From the NCBI GenBank assembly GCA_037176725.1, contig JAZBRS010000029.1, forward strand, positions 43,162,001 through 43,226,000: 64,000 bases of DNA, read 5' to 3'. The number at the start of each line of letters is the position of its first letter. Position 1 is the first letter of the stretch. A program made the translations under genes and the position numbers. This stretch comes from Posidonia oceanica (taxonomy: Eukaryota > Streptophyta > Magnoliopsida > Alismatales > Posidoniaceae). Positions 11,969 through 23,129 of the stretch are shown here, piece after piece. Below the pieces are notes generated by a model. That model did not search any database and was not told where the DNA came from. It saw nothing but the letters and a program-made list of their open reading frames with translations.

Positions 11969-13651
11969 CTATGGGGCCTCTGCTCTGACCACTGTTTCTG
12001 CTGAGTTGATTGGGACTGCCTCTGTTGCATCAGACTGCTCCTCATCCGAGTAGTAGTCCTCAATACACACCCAATCCCCTGCTGGCGCTGTGGCTTGGTA
12101 ATCGGTTGATCCCAGAATTCCTGCACTGGTAAAGTTAGTGAGGTTTCTGGGGATGGCTGGTGCATGGGCTTTGAGCTGCAAGCGGTGATCTTTGTTGAGC
12201 TTTGGTTCGTAGCCGAGACCTTCAGACTTCCTTCGCTCCACTACTACGATCGGCTCCGCGATCCCTTGGCCGTGACGCCCGAGCGGCGTACCCTTTGTGT
12301 AACCCCACCTGTGACATACATTCTCGACCATTCGAAAGGGGTTGCTGTGAACGGTCAAGGAGTTGACGCGTTCAAGATCAGGAACGAAGTTAACTGGCTC
12401 GCACCGGTTAACGCGATAGAGGGCTTCAGAAGTCTCGGGGTCAAACGGGATGGATTGCGAAGACACGGGAGAGACTGCTTCAATCCGCTCCTTCTCAAAG
12501 TTCTCCGCCATGACGACGATGACATCATCGCCACGACGGTACTTTATCATTCGATGGAGGGTCGAAGGAAGGACCTGATGCTTGTGGAGCCAAGGGCGCC
12601 CAAGCAGAAGATTGAAGTTAGGCTTCAAGTCGACGACATAGAATTCTACGTCGAAGACGACCGGACCGATAGCCAGAGGGATGATCAGAATCCCTAGAGC
12701 GTCATGGTGAGTGTTGTCAAAAGCAGTCATTCCCTTCACGGCTGGCGTGATATCCTCGGCTTTGAATCCGAGCTTGGTTGCTGTACGCAAGGGGCAGACG
12801 TTAAGGCCTGACCCATTATCAACCAGTGTTAGGGGAATGCGGAAGTTTTTGAACTGCACCGTGACGAAAAGGGGCTGGTTATGATTAATCCCCGCCGGAG
12901 GCAGCTCATCACTCGTAAAAGAGATGACCTGGGGCTCCGCGATCAACCCAACCATGCTCTCCAAGGCAGAAGGCTCAATGGACTGGGACACACGAGCAGC
13001 CTGGAACACGCGAAGAAAAGCCTCGCGGTGCTCGGCAGAAGTGTGGATCAAATCCCAGATGGAGATGTCGGCTTTGACCTTCTTAAGCTGGGAAGTTAGG
13101 TCTGCTTTAGGTTGGCTTCTCCTAGCAGCTGGAGGGGTGATTCTAGCAGGTTCTAAAGGGGTGGTGACAGGAAGCTGGGTTACTACAGGTTGGCTAGGGA
13201 TTTGGCTAACTACAGGCTGATCTGGGGTTGGATCTGCTAAGGATTGGCCTGAGGGTAGGGGTATAACAGGTCCAGGGTGAGTTGGCCTAGTTGCCGGTGC
13301 TGGGGGCCTATAAACCCTCCCCGATCGCGTTACTTCCGCGCATATTTCTGTGGCGTAGCTGTAAGGGACGCGATGAGTGTCCAGGGTCAAATCAATGACG
13401 ACTGGAGCATGTGCTGCGAGCACAGGAGGGGTTACAGGGGGACCTACAGGATATCGAGGTCTATCTAGGGGATATGGTTGTTGGGGTGGGAAGGCTGGAG
13501 CAGGTTGAGGTCTGCCTAGAAGGTGTAGCTGAGGCCGCCCTAAAAGGTGGATGGGAGAACTAGGCTGGGCTCTAGCTAAGAGGTGTATAGGAGATTGAGC
13601 CTGAGGGAGCACGATGGGGGGCGCGAGAGGGCGCTCCGGCCTGGCACACGG
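11969..13651 (-). pseudogene. E1 aspartic protease with C-terminal G-patch-like domain
   Basis: The N-terminal half is Pro-rich. The retropepsin core is clear: LVDNGSGLNV carries the active-site Asp-x-Gly-type motif, and the strand LLLGRPWLHKHQVLPST is typical of plant Ty3/Gypsy proteases. The protease would cut the polyprotein. About 70 residues further on, RWGYTKGTPLGRHGQGI and SEGLGYEP form a G-patch-like module, a nucleic-acid-associated glycine-rich motif. E4 retains both. The region is in the same frame as gag, separated by a TGA at 13652-13654 where E4 has an Arg codon (CGA), and it ends at a TAG near 11966. No internal stop lies in the protease itself. Confidence 0.88.
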
Positions 13652-15166
13652 TCAGATCAAATGGATTCCCGACTCGGAGCCGGCAACTGCCGCGAGATAG
13701 AGACTGACTGGGAAGGGCTCAAAGATGTCAGAGATAAGATCGGAAGGGTCTACTACAGAGGTAGCAGGCCCAGAAGGAAAGACAGAGTGGACACCTGAGG
13801 TTCCCGCCCCTCCCGGATAAGAGTGCTCCGGTAAAGGTTGGCGGACGATGCCAGAATGCAGGGGAACAGCTGGAGATGCAGATGCATGAGTGTGTGCTTG
13901 AGTGGATGCCTCGTGCGTGTCGATCACAATCGTTCCCGATTCAATCAAGTCCTGAATTGCGTTCCGCAGGGAAAAGCAATTGTCCGTCGAATGCCCGACG
14001 TTTCGATAGAAATTGCAGAAGAGGTCCAGCCTAAACCAATGCGGCAGAGGGCTTGGCGGCGGACGAACCTCCGAGAACTTCAGGAGCGATGCCACCTTTG
14101 GCAAGATGACCGTGAGTGGTTCCACCAGTGGGGTGAAATTCCTCCTCTCAGCGGGTGGTCTTCTTTGCCTTGGGTGCGAGCCTTGCTGAACCGGTGCAGC
14201 AGGATAGACCGGTCTAGCGGTGGTAGTGATGTGCGGTGTGTGCGGGTTCCTAGGTGCAGGAGCGTACACCATCTGAGCTGGGGCAGGCCGGGACGGCAAG
14301 CGAACAGGCACAGTAGGAGAATCGACGAATGCAACAGCGGGTTTCGGTGAGTCCTTCCTCTTCGGGCGGTTGTTGCTGCTATCGCTGTTGTTGTTGAAGG
14401 TGCTACTGTTGGCACTGTTGCTGCTTATCGCTGCCTGCTTAGCGAACGCAGAGAGAGCCGGGAAGTTGCCACTCCGCAAAGAACCCTCTACGCGCGCTCC
14501 AGCTCTGATGAGTGCCGCAAAAGTAGTGACTGGCTGAATGCTAAGCAGAGCCCCGAGAGACGGCTGCGCCCCTTTGATAACGATCTCGATAGATTCCTCG
14601 TCAGAGGGTCTATCTCGAACCTGAGAGGCAAGGGCGCGCCAGTGGCCGACGTACTCCCCGAACGGCTCGCCAGAGTTCTGCTTGATAGCGATCAAGTCCG
14701 CCCTCTTTGGGACAAGATCGAGGTTGAAGGAGTATTGCTCCAGGAACGCCTGACTGAGGTCGTTCCAAGTCTTGATGGCTAACATGTCATGTGATGTAAA
14801 CCACTTGAGTGCCGGCCCGGTCAAACTTTTCTGGAACAAGCGGATCAGCAACCTCTCGTCAGCCTGAAGCTGAGCGAGATCACCGTAATACGCCTTCAGG
14901 TGTGCTACGGGGCAGCCCCTACCATTATACTTTTCGAAGTCTGGGATTTTGAACTTCGGAGGGAGTACCGCCTCTGGAAAGCAATAGAGGTCCCGGAACT
15001 GGTAGGTCTGGTGCTCAGTACCCTGCACTAGTCGTAGTGCCTTCTCCAAGACGTCCATCCGGTTATTGATGGGGTCTGGAATTGCTGCTGTAGGAGAGGG
15101 ATCAGCAGGGGTAGTGAGTACATACGCCGAATGGGTCGCACCTAAGTGCTCCTTCGGATCTACCAT
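13652..15166 (-). pseudogene. E1 gag (capsid/nucleocapsid) in the broken gag-pro frame
   Basis: It starts at MVDPKEHLG; the same ATG-VDP start occurs in E4 (58714). Capsid-like features follow: YQFRDLYCFPEAVLPPKFKI, NGRGCPVAHLKAYYGDL, RLFQKSLTGPALKWF and AFLEQYSFNLDLVPKRADL, the standard plant Gypsy retrotransposon gag region. Asn/Ser-rich sequence and then a zinc-knuckle-like CNFYRNVGHSTDNC follow. E2 and E4 have His where this copy has Tyr (CDYH, CDFH), so one metal ligand is lost here. It ends at TGA, which replaces CGA in E4. Gag would form the virus-like particle. The ATG overlaps the stop of the upstream ORF (ATGGTAG), with the two frames in a -1 relation. Confidence 0.9.
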
Positions 15167-16017
15167 AGCGTCGCCTGGTGGAGCGACGGGATGGCTGGCG
15201 TATCCGTGCTGGGGGACAGTGTATGCAGGAGTGTATGCAAGACTTGGTGAAGAGGAGAAGAATAAATGCCATGCTGTGCTGGAATAGAGGGTGGATGACG
15301 GAGCGCCAGTTGCTGTACAGGCGGGGTGCCAGACAGCGAGCCAGTGAGGTACTGGGCTCCAGCCGGTCCAAAGGATTGACCACTAGAAGGAAGTGGAGCA
15401 TGCTGTGCTAAGTGTTGTGCAGGAGGCGGTAGACGGGCCTCCATCGTCGGATCCGTGAGCAGTTGCAACGATGGTCGAGGCGGAGGTGCAGAGGTTGATG
15501 CATGAAATGCAGGAACTGGCCTCGGAGGAACCTCAGGGACGATAGAGACAGAAGAAGGACGAACTGATAGAGCCATACCCTGCAGTCTCTAGGCAAGCTC
15601 CATCAGGTGCTGGTACTGCGCTTCGGGCGTCTCGGCAGCGGGGACGCTGAAGTGCAGTACTGGCGGGGATTGAGAAGCAAAGGGCACGGACACAGATGGT
15701 CCGGGAAGGAGGGGATCTACGAAAAAAGTCGCAGCAGCGGTGGAAGGGATGTCGAAAGCGACGTATCCCTGGGACGGAGGGGGCAGTGGCGTCTCCGGAG
15801 CGCGAGTAACGGCCGTCAAGATAGACTCGGCGACCGGATCTGGAGGAAGGGAGGCTTGCCACTGTCCTGAGGTGTACTGAGAACCTAGAGACGTCAGAGG
15901 AGGAAACCCTGGCGTCGGAGGGGGAACAAGGGGGACAGAAAGAGCAACCGGAGGGGCCAGGACGGAAACACCCTTCGTGACAGGAGTAAAAGAAGGCTCA
16001 CTAACGTACTGGGCCAT
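15160..16017 (-). pseudogene. E1 proline-rich 5' ORF upstream of gag
   Basis: I chose the ATG at 16017 (MAQYVSEPSF) because E2 (28631) and E4 (57851) have the same ATGGCC start in the matching place. The product is Pro/Ser/Thr-rich with no fold I recognise. A TAG after YQHLMELA (near 15578) interrupts it where E4 reads Gln. It runs into gag in the -1 frame and stops at 15160. In E2 the same region is fused in one frame to gag, so it is probably the gag N-terminus rather than a separate protein. Confidence 0.65.
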
Positions 16018-17328
16018 CGCTGACCTAGAGCATGTGAGAACAGGGCTGCGACGAGTATTCAAGCGGTGCTTCCTAAGAGGAGCTATCGTCGCAAGTGCGA
16101 ATAGCTCGGAAGGGGAATGGTCGCGAACTAAGTCGCAAAAGGGCGTCAACGAGGGTCGATACTCGAGCTCTGGCAAAGGGAAACTCGCTTACCGATCACG
16201 CTGACACAACAGAAGGAAATTAGGGTTAGAAACTAAAAGATGAATGCAAATGAGTTAGTTAAGTGGCATGAATGATGTGCATGCTTTCTAGTATGCCCCC
16301 CTTACCTAACTAGTGTTTCCTAGCAAGGCTGTCTACTCCGGGTATCCCTGGATGTACGGGTCACCGACTCAGGTCAGAAAAAGTAGGTCCCTTGTCTAAC
16401 TCCCGGCCCAAAGCTCAGGTAATGATAGGGTGGTGCGTTGGTGGCCTCTACCCCGCCAAAGCGTGGGTGGTACCCTCTACTAACACCGACACGACCCCCG
16501 GACAAGGAGGGGACGGACCGACCAACTTATGCCATGCCCAAAGCAGTGGAACAAGAGGCCGGAACCGTCCTTCGCAGACTAGTAGGTGGACTCAGAGGAG
16601 AAGAATGCATGCCCTATATGATGCTTATGCAAAATGATTAGAGTTTTTTATCTTGCACATTTTATTAACCAAAGGGAGTGGAGGATTGTTCAGAGTCTCT
16701 AGTTGCCCCTAGAAGTTCTTTTTACTTGCATTTTTTAGTTAACCATGGGGGAAACAGACAAGTCTCTACTATCCTAAGCATGGCAAGTGCAAAAAGGAAG
16801 AAAATCAGTCAAAATGGCAAGCAACCATCATACAACACAACAAAAGGCATGTTCATGGCATGTGCGAGTGTTTGTGAATATGGTGGTGAAAAAGAAACAT
16901 TCATCAAGTCAAAAGGCATGTAAGCATAGTATGTGCGTGTGTAGTGACATAGCAAGGGTGTAAAAGAAGCATTCAACATCCAAAAAGCATGTATTTTAGC
17001 TAAACAAAGTATGTAGACATGCAATGTGCAAGAATTAAAGCCATAATGAGCAAGTAAGATAAAGCAAGGTAAAAGTAAGCAGGCTGTAAAGGAGACAAGA
17101 GCACAAGCGAGACAGTAAGTAAATAAACAGGCAAAGGAGCAAAGCCAGGCAAAGGAAAGCGCAAACCGAGACAAAAGAGGTGCAAAACCTAAGCAAAGTA
17201 GCTACGAAGCGACTTGCTAGAAGTTTGCACAGAAAAGCGAACAAAACAGGCGAAGAAGGCACACAAGGCAGACAAAGCTGCAAAGCAAGCGAGCGAAAAG
17301 CCAGGAACGAAGCCAGAGTCTAGTCTAA
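16018..17328 (-). other. E1 5' leader between PBS and first ORF
   Basis: This is noncoding leader, A-rich and built of GCAAA-type words near 17000-17300. A block at 16380-16570 (plus CGACACGACCCCCGGACAAG) is shared in element sense with E2 (28130-28380) and E4 (57280-57550), so part of the leader is conserved. It may include packaging or splice signals; none is proven. Confidence 0.65.
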
Positions 17329-17346
17329 TCCCCAGCAGAGTCGCCA
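17329..17346 (-). other. E1 primer-binding site (tRNA-Arg type)
   Basis: The minus strand reads TGGCGACTCTGCTGGGGA, separated by one base from the LTR end. It ends complementary to a 3' CCA and is the PBS I know from Ogre-type elements. Confidence 0.92.
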
Positions 17347-17453
17347 CTGTAGCGATCCCGATCGGAATCAGGCTCGCTATTTAGCGGCGATTGGATCCGA
17401 GGAAGAGGCTCAACTTGAAAACACTTAAAATCGAGGAGAAAAAGGAAAGATAA

Positions 17454-17471
17454 GACAAATCAGAGTCGCCA
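17454..17471 (-). other. Relic PBS-like sequence inside the E1 LTR
   Basis: The minus strand reads TGGCGACTCTGATTTGTC. Its first ten bases equal the true PBS 110 bp downstream. Homologous sites lie at 27202-27219 and 43826-43843, and the E4 PBS occupies this alignment position. Confidence 0.7.
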
Positions 17472-17994
17472 CCAAGTCTATTAACGGAAAACGAGGAAAA
17501 CCGGGGTAATGCGTGAATTAACGCGCAAAACCGAGCAATAAATGCAAAGCAAAGCGATGCAAAGGAAAACAAATGCAAGCAAATGCAAATGAGATGACTC
17601 TAGCCTAGGATAAGGGCAGTACGGTCATTGCGGGCCAAAAGACAGAGCAAGGACTCCTGTTACGCGCGAGGAAGGTGTTAGGCACCCCCGACACGCCCGA
17701 GAATCGGTCTTTCTAGGCTTACGCTCGCATACGCAGGAAAATGCAGGATTGAATGCCTATGTGCCTATGAATGCCTAAATGAATGCTCAAGGTGTGCTCT
17801 AAGTGGAAAAAAACAAAGCAAGGAAGTAAATGTGCTCTCTAAATGCTCAGCTACGCTGTCCGTGTTCCGAACCAGGCGGGACCTGGCTCGTGAGAACTCC
17901 AGGCAGTAAGCATCACCGCCCTTTATGCAAATGCAGGCGAGAAAGCAAAACAACGAGGAAACCATGCAATGCAATCGACATGCAAGAGAAAACG

Positions 17995-18235
17995 GCGTAA
18001 AACACGCAAAACGAGGCGAGAAATGAGCAACACACGCAAAACGATGCAAAGGAGCGAAACCGGCATGCAAAATGAAAACAGAATGGCACGCAAAACGGTG
18101 CAAAACGAAAGCGGCACGCAAAACAAGTGAGAAAGCGAGGCAGCACGCAAAATAAGGCAAGAAAACAGAGGGGCACGCAAAACGGTGCCAAAACGAGAGC
18201 GGGCACGCGAAACGGTGCCAAAACAGCGAAGCTAA
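17995..18235 (-). repeat. E1 LTR minisatellite, about 29-34 bp, degenerate
   Basis: The plus-strand core GGCACGCAAAACGGTGCCAA recurs about eight times with drift. It is homologous to the longer array at 44390-45070 and sits at the same LTR position. Confidence 0.75.
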
Positions 18236-21200
18236 AACCTCGGAAAAGCCATGCGAATGCAAGAACGCAGAAAAAGATCAGAAGAGGCCAAAGGGGAGTC
18301 AAAACAACGTGTGTGTAAGAACAGACGTCGTTTAGGACCACTCAGAGTAGGTGTGAAGACCTACGGAAGGGAGAGTGTACAAACGGAGGGATTACCACCT
18401 CTTTGCGACTGTTTCCCACTAAACCGTTCCACAGCGTGTCTCGCATGCTGCCCAAAGCTCGCGACGCGATCGGATCGTGGAAAAGGGGGAAGAAAGTCAC
18501 ATTAAGTGGCAAATCCAAGGAAAACTCAACACAAAACACACAGGGATACGCGAAACGAGGATTTGGAGATAGAAGCAGAAAGGGGAGGCCCTATTCTACA
18601 TGCTCAAAGAGACAGAAGGCGAAAACAAGGAAAACTGTGCAAATGGCATGCAAATGCAATGCAGGGGTTCAGGAGGACATACCTAGAAATCTGGGAGCCT
18701 GATTTGAGATCTGTCTGGTCCATGCTGAAGAGCGCCTTGCTGCGGTCGCCTGGGCAGCTTATTTGAGAAGATCCAACGGCCGGATTGGAAGATATTGCAG
18801 CTTCAAGGCAGAAGGGCCAGAACAGGGGAGAAGAACAGATCTAAGTGTTCAGGAGGCCCTAGGGATGTGCAAAAGGTCCTCCCAAGTGAAAGGGAGCTAA
18901 AAGTGCTTAGTGTGTGCAAAAGGATGCAAAAATGCAAGACTAGGTGAATGCAGGATGCGTGCAAAAGCAAGAAAAAGCAAAGAGAAGAAACTGGGAAAAA
19001 ACCAAGAGTTCAGAAAGCATTTTGAAAAAGAAAGGGGCTAAAAATGCAAATTTTCCAGAAAACAGGGGTCCACAGGAAAGGATTTCGAAAACAGGAGAGG
19101 ACAGAGGTCCATTTTGCAAAAAACTAGGCTCAGAAAGCTGTTTTGAAAAGAGGGTATGCTTTAAAAGAGGTTTTGAAAGCAGAAAGAAGTCAGAGTGCAA
19201 TTTTGGAAAAATTGGGGTCTAAAACGCAAATTTTCCAAAAAACAGGGTTCTGGGGAGTCTGGGAATACTAGTGGAGGGTCTACATGCAATTTGGCAAGCA
19301 TAGGAGCTAGGATGCAAGTTTAGGGGCAAAACAGTCTTTTTACATGGTTTTTGAAAGATGCAAGGACCTATGTGTGATTTTTAAATCATGTAGGGGTCAA
19401 ATATGCAATTTTATATGCAAAACATGCTCTGAAAATCAGATAACAGGACTGCAGTGCAATTTCTGGAAAAAACAGGGTTGAAAATGCAATGTAATAAGCC
19501 AAAATACATGCATAACAGCTACTGTCCATTTAAAATGGACCTAAATGCAAATATGCAAAAACAGAGGAAAAGAAATGCAATGCAGCAAGCAAAAAATAAA
19601 AATAAAACCTAAGTCCTACAGTGCAATGGACTAAAATGCAAAAACAGAAACTAAGAAGGTCCTAGAATGCAATGCAGTATGGTAAAATGCATGCAACTAA
19701 ATTAACTGATTTAAGACAGGACTTACATGCAAAAACCAAAAGCAGAGGGGCTAAACTACAAAATATTATAACAGCACAGTACAGTAACAGGACTAAAAGG
19801 CAAATATAGGAAAACAGAAACATAAGTTGCAATTTAGCATAGTATTTAATTAAAAACTAAGCAAAATAAATGGCAGGAGGACTGAAACGCAAAAATAACA
19901 GAACTTAAGCTAAACATGCAATATTTACACTTAAAACTATATAAACAAGAAAATAATTGCACAGTAACTGGTCGACGGCGACGAGTACTGTAGCAGAACG
20001 CCGGCAGTGCTCGTGACCGCCGACAGGGGAGGCAGAGGAGGTGCTGCCTGACGGAGGGTGATGTCGGCATCCATGCGGAGCTCCGGAGCGAGTCGGAGCG
20101 GCATTCTGTTGGTCGGAGCGTCTGGAGGAACAGCAGCCAGCGCCGGAGAAGGAGAACTGACCGGCGAGTCGAGGACGGAGCAGGAGATTGGGAAAGCTTC
20201 TTCTGGGCGGCGGGAAAGCATCAGGGGGAGAAGAGGAGGCTAGGGGAGGTTGGACTGACCTGATTCCGTGTCTGAGTCGCCCTCCCGACGTCGGTGGCTT
20301 CAGCAGTCGCCGGAGGAGGCCGTCTGGTCGCCGCGGTGATCGTCAGTCGCTCGCGAAGGTTGGAGCTGCCTCAGAACATCCCTCTGGTGCTTCCTGATCG
20401 ACCGGACTGAAGCTCTACAGCTCGGGTGAGGATTCGGCACTTTTGGGTTCTCAGAATGCTGCCGGAGGTCGGGGAGGGTGTTTGCTGCTCCTCAGGCTGG
20501 ATGGAGTGTTCTGGAAGATTGCTGGAGGTGCGGGGAGTGAATTTGGATGACTGGCTTAGGTTTTTGGAGGGTGTGGAGGAAGTTTGAGAGTTGAGTCGAT
20601 TTTGGGTCTGGAGGTGACACAGGTGTTTGTTGTGTTGTTCTTAGTCTATGGTGGGTGGCTGGTTTTGATGGTTGGTGTTTTGAGAAGGTGGAGGTCCAGT
20701 GAGTCTCTGGATGAAGTTTGGGAGAAGGCGGTGAGCTGGAGTAGAGGGAATTGTGAATGGAGTTAGGTTGGGTTTACAGTTGGAGCTTCAAGTGGTGTTC
20801 AGGTGATTTGGGGTGGTTCCAGGCAGTGGAAAGGCAATGGGACGGTGGAGGATGAAGGTCTGGTGTTGGGTGAGATTGGGGAAGCAAAGGGGAGAAGAAT
20901 GGAGGCTGGGAAAGGTGTCGGATTACTGGGAAAGAAAGAGAAGGATTTGCTGAGGATTTCGGCAGAGAGGGGGAAAGGAATTGGGTGGAAGCTGCTGGAG
21001 AATTGGAGGCTCTCTCCGGGACGCAAAGGTGGACACTCAAACCACTCTCTCTGACCACTCTCTCTTCTGGAAATGGAGGAGGCAGAGAAGAAGAGGAAGG
21101 AGTCGGGTGGAGGAAGCGGAATGGATTCTGGTTCACTAACTGCTGGTGGTGGTTTGCTTGTTGCTCGCTCTCACAGGTTGCCAACTGAAGGTCCACTCCA

Positions 21201-23129
21201 AAAACCAGATTGAAGGAAGGACGGGGGATTATATCAAGAGGAGCTGGCTGCTGGCGCACTGCTGAATTTCAAACTCGTCGGCGGCACTGCAGCAGACAGG
21301 AGACGGCGAGGCGACCGGCATTCAATGCCTCCGGAAAAGAAGCTGAGATAGGAGAGGGCGGCGAGTTGCTGTAGATGAAAGGATGGAGCTTTGAAATTCA
21401 AATGAGGAGGGAATGGCAGCTGGCCGCTCGCGGGAAGAACTGCAGAAAATCTGCAGAAGGAGAAGGAGGAAGACGGAGGGCGTGGGTCGGACTGTGCGGG
21501 CCGAAGGGAAAAAGCGGAGAAATAAAAGAAAAAGGAAACGGGCTGGATTGAGCCCAGTAAGGAAAAGTAAGAAAGAAAGAAGGGAAATAAGAAAGAAAGA
21601 GGGGGCAAAAAGGGGAAATAAAATTGGTAAAAAAAAAGGAACTAAAAATAAATAAAAATACTAGAGAGGTTTTGCTGTAGATTAGGATTTTAATTAAAAT
21701 TTTTAATGGTCAATTTGAGTTGATTAATGTGTTTTGGGCTTGATTAGGGTTTTAGGGCTTTGGTTTTGCTTTTAATTAGTTTTCTCTTGATTAAATGTTT
21801 GTTAAACCCTTTTTAAATTATTTTGAAAATTGTGTTCCCCTTGTTGGACACTTAGGATATTAATTAGGATTTTTTTAGGATTTATTTCGTATTAATTAGG
21901 GTTGGTTTTAGGTTCTTAAGTTTTAGTCTTTTTTAGGGTTTTTTCCTTCTTAAGTCTTTTAAGTTATGTTTTGATTTTTATTTGTTGATTTTTCCTTGAA
22001 GTTTTTTAGTTGGGTTTTTCTGGTTTGATAGGGTGTTTTTTAAGTCTTTCAGATGTGTTTTTCTTTTCTTTTTTAATTAAGTTTTTAACTTGTTTTTCTT
22101 ATGTTTATTAGGTTAAGTCTTTTGCCTTCTTTAATTACTTGTTTTGGTGTTTGATTTTTAATTCTTCTTTTTAGGGTTTGTCTTTTAATTCTTCTGATGG
22201 GGTTTTTATTTTTGGTGGGTTTTGATTTTATTTTAGCTTTTTTCTTGATTTTTCAGTGTTTTCTTTTGATTTGTTTTGCATTTTTTAGCTTACATGTTTG
22301 GTTCTCTTCTTAGCTTGCCTTAGTTAATTTTAGGTTTTTAATTGCTTGTTTAATGTTTTTTAATTGTTTTTCTTAGGGTTCTGATTTTTCCTTTTATGTT
22401 TTGGGGTTTTACAGATTTTTAGGGGTTTTTATGGATTTTTGCAAAAGAGAGAAAAGCAAAAGAGAAGGAGGAAAGAAATGGAAGAAAGAGGGAAATAAAA
22501 GGAAAAGAGATAGGTTGGAGGAAAACGATTTTTAAAATTCAGAGAAAATATTAAAAATAAAGTAAAAATAGGGATAAGATAGAGGAAGGGATAGAAGTAC
22601 GGAGGGGGGCCCACAGCCAGACCAGAAAAAGCATAAGAAGGGGATGAAAAGAGAGATGATAATCAGGAGAGAGAGAGGAGAGAGAAAATGATAATCCCGG
22701 AGAGAGAAGAGGATAATTTGGGTGAAAGAGGGTCTTAATGGTCTTGGAATGGGGTGAAAATTGGTGAGTGGGTAGTCTAGGGTTTGAAGTGTTGGTTCTA
22801 AAGTTTCGGTTTGATTCTAAGGTGGTTTTGGAGGGGTTTCAAGGTGTAGAAAAAGGGTAGTTTCATCTAGGTTTTCTATAGTTTTTGGGAATGGGTTAGG
22901 TTTGGAAATTTCTAGGTTTTTAGGTAGGTTTGTTGAGTGGATGTTGGTGGGTTTTCCTATGGATTTTGGTTAGGTTTTGAGGTTGGGAAGAAGGGTAAAG
23001 GTTTAGGTCAAGACAGGCTGATTTTGAAGGGTAGAGAGGAGGATTAGGGCTAGGGTTTGGTTGGGGTTTGATCCAGCAATCACCAAGAGGGCTCCAAGGG
23101 TCCGGGCCTGCCAAGATGGGGTGTCAACA

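Larger units (their letters stand above)
1..23129 (-). mobile_element. E1: Ogre/Tat-like Ty3/Gypsy LTR retrotransposon, internally deleted, left end off window
   Basis: The unit is defined by two near-identical LTRs (1-4205 and 17348-23129, constant offset about 18924), a tRNA-Arg-type PBS next to the right LTR, and a polypurine tract next to the left LTR. On the minus strand the order is 5' LTR, PBS, leader, proline-rich ORF, gag, protease with G-patch, linker, integrase, PMD-like gene, hairpin arrays, PPT and 3' LTR. Reverse transcriptase and RNase H are missing, so it could only move with help from another element. By eye the LTRs differ at about 4 sites in the first kb and about 13 in the second, mostly transitions, so it is younger than E2. 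It lies inside the older LTR E5. Confidence 0.93.
17348..23129 (-). repeat. E1 5' LTR
   Basis: This is 5782 bp. On the minus strand it begins TGTTGACACCCCATC at 23129 and ends GGGATCGCTACA at 17348, followed by G and the PBS. The part 18925-23129 duplicates 1-4205. In element sense it carries an A/T-rich pyrimidine tract, GC-rich sequence, a degenerate minisatellite (17995-18235), a conserved double hairpin (near 17855-17915), the conserved block GGGGTGCCTAACACCTTCC (near 17660-17690), and a relic PBS 110 bp before its end. A possible splice donor lies near 18684 (minus TTTCTAG then GTATGTCC), at the same place as donors in the solo LTR and E4. Confidence 0.93.

Noticed and set aside
12164..12697. 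177-residue plus-strand frame (also 61132-61599 minus)
   Set aside because: It is the antisense shadow of the protease/G-patch coding region. Its conservation follows from the sense strand.
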